Below are positions 44,743-53,713 of a stretch of 64,000 nt of DNA, one piece after another. The position numbers and the translations under genes were made by a program. Origin of the DNA: Halobacillus salinarum (GTDB lineage: Bacteria; Bacillota; Bacilli; Bacillales; Halobacillaceae). The first letter of the stretch is position 1; every line of letters begins with the position of its first letter. The notes beneath the pieces were generated by a model that searched no databases, was not told the origin of the DNA, and saw only the letters and a program-made list of their open reading frames with translations. The stretch is taken from NCBI RefSeq assembly GCF_022919095.1, contig NZ_CP095073.1, forward strand, positions 3,410,001 through 3,474,000. Reading direction: 5' to 3'.

Positions 44743-45158
44743 TTACAAACTTCGTTCACCTAGGTGTTCTGAGAATCGTAATAGATAACCCTCGGGGTCT
44801 TGGACTAAAAATTGATGAACCCCAACTTCCTCACCCCTTTACTATACCATTTTTCTTCTGAATCCATGAAAAGAGGTCATTTTCTCTGCGTTAAATGGTC
44901 GATGATAGCATCGGTCGAATCAACCGTAATTTGGATATTAATACCCCTACCATAAGGATAATCTAGTTCTCCTGTTATCCAGTTTCTAGATACCCCTATC
45001 TGTTCAAGCATAGTGTGGTCATTTCCAGCTGTTACATAAGCGAATCCTTCTTCCCTACGTTCATACAGTATTAAAAAGTCACATAAATCACACCAGAAAT
45101 TCAGACTGGTTTCTATATCTGTTATAAGTAATTATGGTACAAGTGCTAGTTCAATCAT
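44743..45158 (-). pseudogene. Decayed VOC/bleomycin-resistance-like protein
   Basis: Translation matches the intact VOC protein at 52294-52722 over its length: LLITDIETSLNFWCDLC, YERREEGFAYVTAG, SRNWITGELDYPYGRGINI, FLVQDPEGYLLRFSEHLG. It has a TAA after MIELALVP, a TGA replacing a tryptophan codon before PLFMDSEEKWY, and a frameshift near 44840. It is a true pseudogene and a diverged duplicate. Confidence 0.85.
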
Positions 45159-45214
45159 AATGAATAAATCCCTTTTCATAATTCCCAAACGGGTACGTAC
45201 TATAGCCCGATTGC

Positions 45215-45232
45215 GGAAGACTGGTACTTTTA
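45215..45232 (+). repeat. Truncated hairpin repeat R7
   Basis: GCCCGATTGCGGAAGACTGG: the left half of the repeat, then unrelated sequence. The 45233-45566 stretch up to the epoxide hydrolase has no accepted gene. Confidence 0.5.
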
Positions 45233-45566
45233 TAATTTGTCAAAATTGTATAACATTTTGTTTTTCAATAACTATGTTTTTTTGTCTTTAATCATTCCGT
45301 ATAAAGTGGTTAACAATTTGCCATTCAGTGGTACACTTTTTGTCATTCAAACTATATTGACCAATATTGACCAATGGGTTTGCCATATAATCTGATAAAC
45401 ACAAGTTTCTAGTCCTTCACTACTTTTTTACGGGTCACTCTTATTATAGTTTGTCGGGTGAGCTTAGAGTAAGGAGAAACGCCAAGTCGGACGCAATTCA
45501 GGGCTTAGCGTACATTTTCGTTAAAATGTTGGCAGTACCCCCTATCTCCTCAGAACAACGTCATAA

Positions 45567-46774
45567 TCAACTACCGCTAGCGGCCAGTACTGCCGCGAGA
45601 CCTTCTTGTAGATCCTTAACGAAATACTCGGGAACCTCCAGTGATGGGAAATGTCCCCCTTTTTCAGGCGACCTCCACCTGACGATCTGTCGGTATCGCT
45701 CCTGTGCCCAAGTGCGCGGACACTTCTCGATGTCGCGGGGATACATAGTGATTGATGAGGGGACATCGACCCGAAGTTCGGGGTCGAGCGAGTTGACACC
45801 GCCGTGGCTTTCATAGTAAATGCGCGCCGACGATGCGCCGGTCCGCGTCAGCCAATACAGGGTGACGTCGTCAAGAACGCGGTCTCTTGAAATCGTCTCG
45901 AACGGGCTGTCTTCGGTATCTGTCCACTCAGCGAACTTGTCAAGGATCCACGCGAGAAGCCCCGCCGGTGAGTCGACGAGCGAGTAGCCGATGGTCTGCG
46001 GTCGGGTTGCCTGCTGCTTAGCGTACGCCGCGCGTTGGCTCCAGAATTCACTGGTTTCCTCGGCCCATTTGCGCTCGGTCGCCGTCAGCCCATCCGTTGT
46101 CAACCCGGGTGGTGCCTGCGCCAACGTTGTGTGGATGCCGAGAACGTGTGCCGGGAACCTGCCTCCGAGGACCGTGGTGATTACACCACCCCAGTCGCCT
46201 CCGTGGGCTACAAACTTGCTGTAGCCGAGCCTCCCATCAGTTCCACCCATGCAGCCGCGATCTTTTCAGTTCCCCACCCGGTGGTGGCCGGCTTGTCGCT
46301 GTAACCAAAACCTGGAAGCGACGGGACTACGACGTGAAAAGCTGGTGCGTCTGCGTTTTTCGGATCTGCCAGTTCGTCTATTACATGGGTAAACTCAGCA
46401 ATGCTGCCTGGCCAGCCGTGCGTCAAGATTAGAGGAGTGGCATCTGCGCGGGCGGATCGTCGATGCAGGAAGTGGATTCCCAGATCATCAATGGTCGTGC
46501 GGAACTGGCCGATCTGGTTGAGGCGCGTTTCAAATGAACGCCACTTGTACCCGGTGCGCCAGTAGTTCACGACGTCCATGAGTTCAGCAAGAGGAACGCC
46601 CTGTTCCCATCGATAAGGGTCTGGCGCGGTGCGGTAAACCGTCTCAGCTTCCGGCAATCGTGTTGCGGCCAGTCGCACGCGCAGGTACTCGAGGTCCTTG
46701 TCGGTTGCGTGGGCTTCGAATGGTTGAACGTCGCGGTCATTCTCAGCATGATAATTAGAAAAAATGTATGTCAT
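45567..46774 (-). pseudogene. Epoxide hydrolase (EHN plus alpha/beta hydrolase), single-base frameshift, GC-rich
   Basis: Joined across a three-base G run (C run 46233-46235), this is a 402-residue enzyme. An N-terminal EHN domain (PFEAHATDKDLEYLRVRLAA) is followed by an alpha/beta hydrolase core with LTHGWPGSIAEF (oxyanion region), the nucleophile Asp in VAHGGDWGGVI, and a C-terminal GGHFPSLEVPE with the catalytic His. Adding one G gives VELMGRLGYSKFVAHGG, as in relatives. Its base composition and codon choice are much more GC-rich than the surroundings, which points to transfer from a high-GC donor. CGGAGGTAAAATCAAG precedes the ATG. Confidence 0.85.
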
Positions 46775-47215
46775 CTTGATTTTACCTCCGTTTATATAAT
46801 TTAAGGCTAGTTAGAAAAGTTGTGTTATTGTCAGTGGCAAATTGTTAATCCGTTCCTGCAATCCTCTGGTCATGTTGCAGGAAGCCGTAGACTTGGCCGG
46901 CCAAAGCCAACACCTTCACGATCGAACACTTCCCAGAGATATTCGAGATCCGTGACAAACCTGAAAAATACACCGAATCAGCGATCCCTCTCAATATACC
47001 TACATTCAATGTCAGTAGTCGAAAATTCTTCATTGAACAAAGAACAGAAAAGGGAGATGCTCGACTCTCTATAAACGCACTCGATCCATCAATTCTTTCC
47101 TTACACATACTTGATGACCTGGGGTCATCTCACTAAACAAGAAAATCGTACGTTAAGAAATACATTGCATAAAAATGTCAAAAATCTATTCTAAATCATC
47201 CATGTAGGATCACGG
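46775..47215. other. Region between two foreign genes, no gene accepted
   Basis: Both strands have frames of up to 87 codons, but none has a recognised motif or ribosome site. A plus-strand reading (FTIEHFPEIFEIRDKPEKYT...) looks protein-like and may be a remnant. Confidence 0.35.
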
Positions 47216-47738
47216 TCAGACGATCACGCGGTAGAGAAGATGAAAAACTCCGCTTAGGAAGCGGCGCTCAACGAGCAGATCGAGCCATATGTGAAGGTTT
47301 TACGACAATGCACGCTTACCCCCACCCTAGACGACGTGATTAACAAGCAGATGACATTCATCGATCAGTCCCTCGCTCATCGCCTGCGCAGCAAGCTCGG
47401 AGCCCCCACTCGTAATGTTGGCTTCTGAAGATTCTTTAGTCCTGGTGCTTGGAGACGACTGAAGTGTCTATTGGATATACGATCTTCTCAGCAGCTCTCC
47501 AAATCTGCGCGAATTCCCGTATTTCCATCAGTTAATCGCCTTTTTTGACGCTCGCCGTCTCCCAGTACAACATCGATTCGTACATTCGACGTTCGTATAG
47601 GTAGGTGCCAATCGGCCACTGGAAATCAGTCCAAAACGAAAACACCTCGTTATCGGAGATCTACCACTCGATATTGCCGTGCTCACCTTCCATGTAACCG
47701 TCCAATGATAGGTTAATAGGGTAGATAAGTTTAACCAT
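47216..47738 (-). pseudogene. Decayed dihydrofolate reductase-family (RibD C-terminal) protein
   Basis: Reading through several stops gives a typical member of the DHFR/RibD-like family. It runs MVKLIYPINLSLDGYMEGEH, VFSFWTDFQWPIGTYLYERR, IWRAAEKIVYPIDTS, TSGGSELAAQAMSEGLIDEC, GGGKRALS and VERRFLSGVFHLLYRV. Stops occur after NIEW, KKGD, KHQD, NHVV and ALS. It is GC-rich in its C-terminal half, like the adjacent epoxide hydrolase, and probably arrived with it. Confidence 0.8.
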
Positions 47739-47794
47739 TTCAATAACGCCCTCCAATTTTGAGAGGTTGGCAAGTGACTTTATTAATTTATGCA

Positions 47795-47854
47795 GACCCC
47801 CGCGGGAGAAGGGAGGAGGCAAGACCCCGCAAGGCTTACTTGAGGAGGCTTGCC
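47795..47854. repeat. GC-rich dispersed repeat
   Basis: It includes GACCCCCGCGGGAGAAGG and AAGACCCCGC, then TGAGGAGGCTTGCC. From memory, such GACCCCGC...GAGGAGGCTT repeats occur in many copies in Bacillus and Halobacillus genomes; the copy number here is not visible. Confidence 0.5.
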
Positions 47855-47948
47855 AGTTCCCCCTCAAGAAAGCTAATCCTTCCCCAACGACCCTTCACTC
47901 TCACAAACCCCTCGAAATCGAGTCCTACGCAATACTGCCCGTTAGTGC

Positions 47949-48602
47949 TTATGCCCATAACAATTTTTTTATCCAATGGTCCCCTTTCAAAAAATACTTT
48001 AATCTAAGATGCTGTCTTTTTTCATCTGCTTGCCAAAATTCAACCTCATTAGCCCTAACTATGTAAAGGGCCCAAGAATCAGAAACTTCCAAAGGATTAT
48101 TTTCCAAATTAGACAGTTGATCTGACAAAGCCTCCTCAAAGTCACTTTGTTTTACTAAGATTGAGCTTTGTTTACCAATTAAAGAAATAGCACGCGCTAC
48201 CTTTCCACGGTTCAAAAAGTCTTTAACGTTTGTTTCTTTATCCATCTTTATTGCATTACCACGTATTCTAATTTGTCGACCAATTAATGACCAATAAAAG
48301 TTCAAGGAAACATTAGAGGTAGTCATTAATTGTTTACCTTTTTCACTATTAGTACTAGTAGAAAAATACCACCCTTCTTCATCAACATCTTTAAGTATAA
48401 GTACTCTCGAATCAGGATTGCCATCTTTATCTACTGTAGAAAGAGTCATTGCATGAGGTTCATGAATATCATGATCATATGCAACTTGAAACCAATTTAA
48501 GAATAATTCGTAGGGAGAATCAGGAGTCTCTTGGACTTCAAATGTTGGGAAAGGACCTAAGAGTGTTTTACTGTTTTGAATTTTGTTCCTGACGTGATTC
48601 AT
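47949..48602 (-). CDS. Pyridoxamine 5'-phosphate oxidase-family flavoprotein (PdxH/PhzG-like)
   Basis: A 217-residue FMN protein. EPHAMTLSTVDKDGNPDSRV, LKDVDEEGWYFSTSTNSEKG and FYWSLIGRQIRIRGNA follow the PdxH pattern, and the C-terminal part includes VEFWQADEKRQHLRL. It is closer to PhzG-like relatives than to housekeeping PdxH. I prefer the ATG at 48602, with AAGGAGTTG upstream. A longer start at 48626 would include that ribosome site in the protein. Confidence 0.82.
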   Translation of the reverse strand: MNHVRNKIQNSKTLLGPFPTFEVQETPDSPYELFLNWFQVAYDHDIHEPHAMTLSTVDKDGNPDSRVLILKDVDEEGWYFSTSTNSEKGKQLMTTSNVSLNFYWSLIGRQIRIRGNAIKMDKETNVKDFLNRGKVARAISLIGKQSSILVKQSDFEEALSDQLSNLENNPLEVSDSWALYIVRANEVEFWQADEKRQHLRLKYFLKGDHWIKKLLWA

Positions 48603-48761
48603 AGTATAGAACAACTCCTTATGCATTATTATATTAGAGAGACGATTCCTTAGTCTTATAATCTGACCGTTTATTGAAGACTTCTTACCAAGAATTAGTT
48701 AGATTCTATGCTAACGAACCCGTTATTTTCACTATTTACGACCTTTATTACATGTGTTATT

Positions 48762-48842
48762 TTACCTCTTGTTTCTAAAATCACCACCGACTACCCCACT
48801 GATGATAGCTATAGCTACTGCTATCCAAATCCAAAAACTCAA
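48762..48842 (-). CDS. Small membrane peptide
   Basis: MSFWIWIAVAIAIISGVVGG, then DFRNKR: 26 residues, one membrane segment and a basic tail, starting with TTG after ATGGAGGTTGGTAA. Similar small single-span proteins are common in Bacillaceae. Otherwise 48627-49218 holds no gene. Confidence 0.55.
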   Translation of the reverse strand: MSFWIWIAVAIAIISGVVGGDFRNKR

Positions 48843-49218
48843 ATTACCAACCTCCATTAATACGATAAGTTAACTATAATAGATTAATTTCTATTTAAGA
48901 TTTCTATTTATTAACTCGAAGCCGCGACTTCCTCCTTCCAGGGCAATGCATCAGAGGACAAATAAACATAAGAGATAGCCGATTAATGAGTTTTCACCCC
49001 TTCAAACGGGTTTTTTTGTGCGCAAAACTTCAGATTAATCGAAACATCCCTATGTAATTATAGAAGGAAAGGCTCCAATTGTTGAAAAAAGACATTTAAT
49101 AAGAAAAATTTACTATATTGGATTAAATCTCATCTATGATCTCAGGCTATCCACTTCTTGGAGATTCCAGTTTTTAGACATAATATTATTGGAATAACAT
49201 CTGAAAGAAAATTCCTAC

Positions 49219-49772
49219 TTACCGAAGTGCACCCAATGCTCTACTCCAGTTGATTACCTGACCCATCATGGCATGGAGCGTTTTTTCTTGATAGGAAGCA
49301 GGTTTAAACTTACTGAAATTCTCAAAATCGGTAAAGAGAGAAAGCCGGACCTGAGCACGTACGTCAGCAACCTGAATCTCAGCCATCATCATTCGAAGAT
49401 TTTCAACGGCAGTCGTAGCACCAGCAGCCCCGTATCCGACAAAACCAGCTGCTTTATTATTCCATTCCTTATACAAGTAATCGATCGCATTCATAAGAGC
49501 AGGTGAAGTTGCGTGATTATATTCAGGTGTTACGAAAATAAAACCATCAAACGTATCTATTTTTTCCGACCACGCCTTAGTATGTTCCTTTGTGTACTCC
49601 CTGATGCTGCGCCCTTTGGTTCATCAAGCAGTGGCAGATGATAATCTGCAATATCTACGATTTCAAAAGTAGCATCGTTACGATGACTCGCAATTTCATA
49701 TACCCACTGGGCGACGGCCATACCATTCCGACCTGGCCGTGTACTTCCAAGAATAATTGCTATTTTACTCAT
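49219..49772 (-). pseudogene. NADPH-dependent FMN reductase, single-base frameshift
   Basis: Joined across a G run (C run 49599-49601), this is a 184-residue flavodoxin-fold reductase. IAIILGSTRPGRNGMAVAQW is the phosphate loop, FVTPEYNHATSPALMNAIDY the second FMN motif (in the unjoined middle) and GFVGYGAAGATTAVENLRMM the third. One added G restores AASGEYTKEHTKAW. It probably reduces FMN, azo dyes or quinones. It may be intact if the base is a sequencing error. Confidence 0.82.
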
Positions 49773-49991
49773 TTTTAAATACCTCCAATAAAAATTTTGC
49801 TTTATTATGCGAAACCATTTTGATATTCAATATTTGTCAACAGTGTTCGTCTACGTCTTGAGTCATACCCTGCCTTGTTTCTCTAAAAGGACATAACTTT
49901 TGCTGGTTTGTCTTCACTTCACATCGGCTAATGTCCCCCGTATTTACTCCCATATAGACTACTTCACTTAGAGCCCTCTATGACAACTATT

Positions 49992-51397
49992 TTACTCTGA
50001 TGATAACTGCTCAACCTCAGGATGTTGCTGTACATTAGAATAATGTTTATCCTTTTTGCTAAATTGAGAATGGTAAAGCAATAACACGACAATCAATAAA
50101 CCTGCTAATACGATATAAATATTACTGAAAACGAACGCTTCGGAATGTGTGTTCAATGGGTTTACTGTAAAACTCGCACCCATGTCTACAACTTTGCCGT
50201 AAACAGCTCCTGAAACAGAACCAGCCATAAAATTCAACATTTGAAAGAAGCCCATACCAACACCGGTTTCTCGCTTCGCTAATGTTCTAGATATAGAATT
50301 GGCCAATGCCACAAGCACAAACGCTTGCCCTAGGTCTCCTAGTACTAAAATGACAGCTATATTAATAGGCCCTAATCCAGCAAAAGTGGACAACAAAATA
50401 AAACTGATAAGCAGAAATGTGCACGCCATGAAAAAAAGAATGGGATTTCCTCTACGATCTGCCAGTTGACCACCTTTTCTACTCAATAATGCGGTTATAA
50501 CAGCTCCTGGTATCATGACAACACCAATCCACTCAGCGGATAAATGGTTGACACTTGATAACAACAAAGGACTTAAAAATGGGAGCGAAAAGCCACTTGC
50601 ACTAGCTAAGAAAGTAATCAGCAACCCCAGTGAGTAACGTTTATTACTAAACAGACCAGGTTTAACAAAAGGTTCTGCGGTACGGTTGATTCTTAAAAGG
50701 AAGAAGAAGAGTAAGGTCATTGTTCCAAGCAAAAGCAGCCATCCGCCTTCTGTAACGGACAAGAGTAAAAGTGCCACAGATCCCCCAAAAGCACCCCGCC
50801 AATCCAGTCAATACTTCCGCTGTTTCTTTCCTCATCATGTAAATACTTCCTATAGAGTGGGAGTAGAAAAAGCGTAAATAGAGGCAAGCAGAATAACCAC
50901 CGCCAATCCGCCACACTCGTAATAAAAGCAGGAACAATAGGTCCAAGAACCCTTCCTAGAGCCAAGCCAGCAGCAACCATCCCTAATGCCCACCCCCGCC
51001 TTTCCTGCGGAAAATAGCGAACAGGTATAATCATAGCTGCAGCTGGAATAACAGCAGCTCCAATTGCCTGCACAACCCTTCCAAATAGGACCATCCAATA
51101 AGCTTGAGCTACTAAACCAACCAGTGAACCCATTGCAAACAAACTCAGGCCGAATGTTAGTAAATTTTTTAGTTTATAGATATCAGACAGCTTTCCATAA
51201 ATAACTGTTCCGATTCCATAAATCAGCATATAGACCGATGATACCCAGCTAACCTGTGCATACGAAAGGTTTAAATCCGATGCTATCTCAGGAAGCACGA
51301 TATTAAACATCGTGGCGCTCATAACAGAGATAACAAGTGTCAATACGAGTATGCGCATCAACTTTTCATTTGTTTGGTCCTTAGCATCATGCGGCAT
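49992..51397 (-). pseudogene. 14-segment MFS drug-efflux transporter (Tet(L)-like), single-base frameshift
   Basis: Joined across a five-G run (C run 50782-50786), this is a 468-residue DHA2-type exporter. SVMSATMFNIVLPEIASDLN is the first helix, GKLSDIYKLK the loop 2-3 motif A, and GMVAAGLALGRVLGPIVPAF a motif C-like stretch. Adding one G gives IGGVLLGGSVALLLLSV. The layout resembles Tet(L)/Tet(K) tetracycline pumps. The TetR-family gene upstream shares an operator sequence with it, so it is an inducible efflux pair. Substrate not determinable. Confidence 0.8.
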
Positions 51398-51434
51398 TTC
51401 TCATACCTCCTTAATAACAACACCCAAAAAGACC

Positions 51435-51451
51435 GTCACTACTGACTGACA
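51435..51451. promoter_or_regulatory. TetR-type operator upstream of the efflux gene
   Basis: GTCACTACTGACTGACA; 16 of 17 bases match the complement of the site upstream of the tetR-type gene at 52086-52102. Confidence 0.65.
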
Positions 51452-51470
51452 TTAATTCTTTTAAAAATGA

Positions 51471-52061
51471 CTAGGGGGTTAAACCCCTAGCAAATACGGA
51501 TACACTATTCTCTATCAAGCTTTCAATGGCAATAGAATCTAATATTGGATCTTCATTCATTCTTCCAATTGCTATCCCATAATTCATATAAAGAAAAGCT
51601 ACAGCCTGTTTTTCAATATCTGTTTCTATGATCTTACCGTTGTTATACATCTCTTTGAAATATTCGGTTAGGAATTCTTTTAACTGTTGAGGATGCTTGT
51701 GTGTCTCTTCCTGAAAACCTGGAAGGTTATCGCGTTCTCTTGAACTAATTTGGACCAACTTTCGATTCTCATACATAATACGATGATAGTTCTGACAAAT
51801 CATAATCAAGTCTATATGAAGATCCCATACGAGCTCCTTACTAAAAAGTTCTCTCATTTCGACTCCATAGTGATAGCGGTGAAAAGCCGCCTCTAATAAA
51901 TTTTGCTTACTTTTAAAATGTCTAAAAAGCGTTTTCTCGCTAAACCCAGCTTTTTTGGCGATTTCTTCAGTTGACACACCATTGTACCCTCTTTCAGCTA
52001 TAAGGTCTATGGCTGCTATCATAATCTTCTCAGAAGTATCCTGTTTTTTATTTACTTTCAT
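51471..52061 (-). CDS. TetR/AcrR-family repressor
   Basis: A 196-residue regulator. The N-terminal helix-turn-helix is AAIDLIAERGYNGVSTEEIA, then KKAGFSEKTLFRHFKSKQNL. A helical ligand-binding domain follows. I start at the ATG at 52061, nine bases after GAGGTT; an ATG six bases earlier is too close to it. It lies just upstream of the MFS pump and shares its operator, so it probably represses both. Confidence 0.88.
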   Translation of the reverse strand: MKVNKKQDTSEKIMIAAIDLIAERGYNGVSTEEIAKKAGFSEKTLFRHFKSKQNLLEAAFHRYHYGVEMRELFSKELVWDLHIDLIMICQNYHRIMYENRKLVQISSRERDNLPGFQEETHKHPQQLKEFLTEYFKEMYNNGKIIETDIEKQAVAFLYMNYGIAIGRMNEDPILDSIAIESLIENSVSVFARGLTP

Positions 52062-52085
52062 TTGCATAACCTCAATTATAAAAAA

Positions 52086-52107
52086 TGTCAGTCATTAGTG
52101 ACTAACA
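52086..52107. promoter_or_regulatory. TetR-type operator upstream of the repressor gene
   Basis: TGTCAGTCATTAGTGACTAA, then CA. The core AGTCA-TTAG-TGACT is an inverted repeat, and the site recurs before the efflux gene. Confidence 0.65.
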
Positions 52108-52293
52108 CAAATGTAAAACATTGCTTTCTCATTGTCAAGGGGGATCTGCAATTTTGAAAATGATTTAAAAACCTTGTATATGGAATGTTAAACAACGTTA
52201 TTACAACTCTTAGAATCAGATCTTCCAGATAACTGTCCCCATTCGTAGAAGATTGAAATGGGGATTAAATCAATTTCGATTTGTAAGATAGAT

Positions 52294-52722
52294 TCACCTC
52301 TTACGTTCACCAAGATGTTCTGAAAATCGCAAGAGATAGCCATCAGGGTCTTGGACTAGAAATTGAAGGACACCAACTTCTCCATCTCCCCTACGATACC
52401 ATTTCTCTTCTGGATCCATGAAAAGCGGCCACCCATTTTGTCTCAATCGCTGGATTATTAAATCGATGGAATTTACCATTATTTGAAAATTGACGCCTCT
52501 ACCATAGGGATGATCCATTTTTTCAGTTGTCCAATTTCTTGAGAGACCTTTCTGTTCAAGCATTACGTGAGAGCTTCCGGATTTTATATAAGCAAAGCCT
52601 TCTTCTCTCCGTTCGTAACGTATTGAATATCCACATAAATCACACCAAAAATCCAAACTTGTTTCTATATCGGTAATGAGTAATTCTGGAACAAGATCCG
52701 GAGCTACATTAATATTATTCAA
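52294..52722 (-). CDS. VOC-family (bleomycin-resistance/glyoxalase-like) protein
   Basis: A 142-residue VOC-fold protein: PELLITDIETSLDFWCDLCG at the N-terminus and FLVQDPDGYLLRFSEHLGER at the C-terminus are the paired beta-alpha-beta motifs. It may bind a drug or a small metabolite. It starts with TTG after TTAGGAGG. A decayed relative lies at 44743-45158. Confidence 0.85.
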   Translation of the reverse strand: MNNINVAPDLVPELLITDIETSLDFWCDLCGYSIRYERREEGFAYIKSGSSHVMLEQKGLSRNWTTEKMDHPYGRGVNFQIMVNSIDLIIQRLRQNGWPLFMDPEEKWYRRGDGEVGVLQFLVQDPDGYLLRFSEHLGERKR

Positions 52723-52900
52723 ATTTAAAAACCTCCTAATATATTTCTGAAGTTGTTATAATCCAGCATCTCAAAATAATTGAAAGCAAAAATAATAGCA
52801 ACAGTAAAAATCACCGATGTTCATTTCGTTATTATTTGATTAGAAATTTATCTTATTATGCCAATTATTCTGTACTAACCCTGTATTTCATAGATTCTTC

Positions 52901-53593
52901 CTACTTGTCCATATGTACTTGAAAATGCTTATTAAATCCTTTTTTTCCTTTATCCGTGATTTTCACCGCACGAGTGGATGGTATTCTTGCAATCCAACCT
53001 AAATCAAAAAGTCGTGTCATAAGTCCTTGACCTAAGGCTCCTGCTAAATGATGATGCCGTTCACTCCAATCTAAGCACGCTCGTGAAAATGAACGACGTT
53101 TTTTTCTTAATTTAGCTACATCAAGGCCGAAATCCGTTAAGAATTTTTCTCCTTTTTGTGTTACAACAAATAGATCATTATCCTTTTCCAACAAATCATT
53201 TTTTACCATTGAATCGGTAAGATCTACCCCTAAACGGCCTGCCAAATGATCATAGCATGTTCTTGCCTGGTAAAGAGCCTTTGCTTCAGTAGATTGCTTG
53301 AATGAACGCACTTCAGATGGTCGTGAAATAGAAAGAAAGGATTCCAATATAATTGCTACTTCTTGATTAGACAGTTGATAATAACGATAGCGACCATGTT
53401 TTTCGAATATTACAAGATTGCCCTCCACCAATTTTGCAAGATGAAAGCTAGCAGTCTGGGGTTTAACTGAAGCCATATATGCCAATTCACTTGCCGTATG
53501 AAATCGTCCATCCATTAGACTAGTTAAAATCGTTGCACGTGATGGCTCCCCAAGAAGAGAAGCTATCTCAGCCACATTTGGATTTACAGCCAT
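52901..53593 (-). CDS. ArsR-type winged-helix regulator with long C-terminal domain
   Basis: A 230-residue protein. The N-terminal winged helix (EIASLLGEPSRATILTSLMD; ASVKPQTASFHLAKL) is typical of ArsR regulators. The C-terminal half carries a second region (SFSRACLDWSERHHHLAGAL) with a Cys/His cluster that might bind a metal or cofactor. It diverges from the phosphonomutase-like gene, with 120 bases between, and probably regulates it. Confidence 0.83.
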   Translation of the reverse strand: MAVNPNVAEIASLLGEPSRATILTSLMDGRFHTASELAYMASVKPQTASFHLAKLVEGNLVIFEKHGRYRYYQLSNQEVAIILESFLSISRPSEVRSFKQSTEAKALYQARTCYDHLAGRLGVDLTDSMVKNDLLEKDNDLFVVTQKGEKFLTDFGLDVAKLRKKRRSFSRACLDWSERHHHLAGALGQGLMTRLFDLGWIARIPSTRAVKITDKGKKGFNKHFQVHMDK

Positions 53594-53713
53594 CTGAATT
53601 CATCTCCTATTTGTATTTCATATTTCGATCATAGTTGAACTATCCTTCACTTACAATGGATATAAGGAACAAAGATACATCAAAATCTAGCACCTTGAAA
53701 GGAGCCTTTCACT

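Noticed and set aside
38132-45232. True integron
   Set aside because: The repeats are shorter than attC sites and no integron-type integrase with its extra domain is visible; only a cassette-like pattern is claimed.
45300-45566. Possible insertion-sequence end near the short TTGACCAATATTGACCAAT direct repeat
   Set aside because: No transposase frame or terminal inverted repeat could be found around it.
45451-46304. Several plus-strand frames opposite the epoxide hydrolase
   Set aside because: They are shadows of the GC-rich minus-strand gene; the minus-strand frames carry the enzyme motifs.
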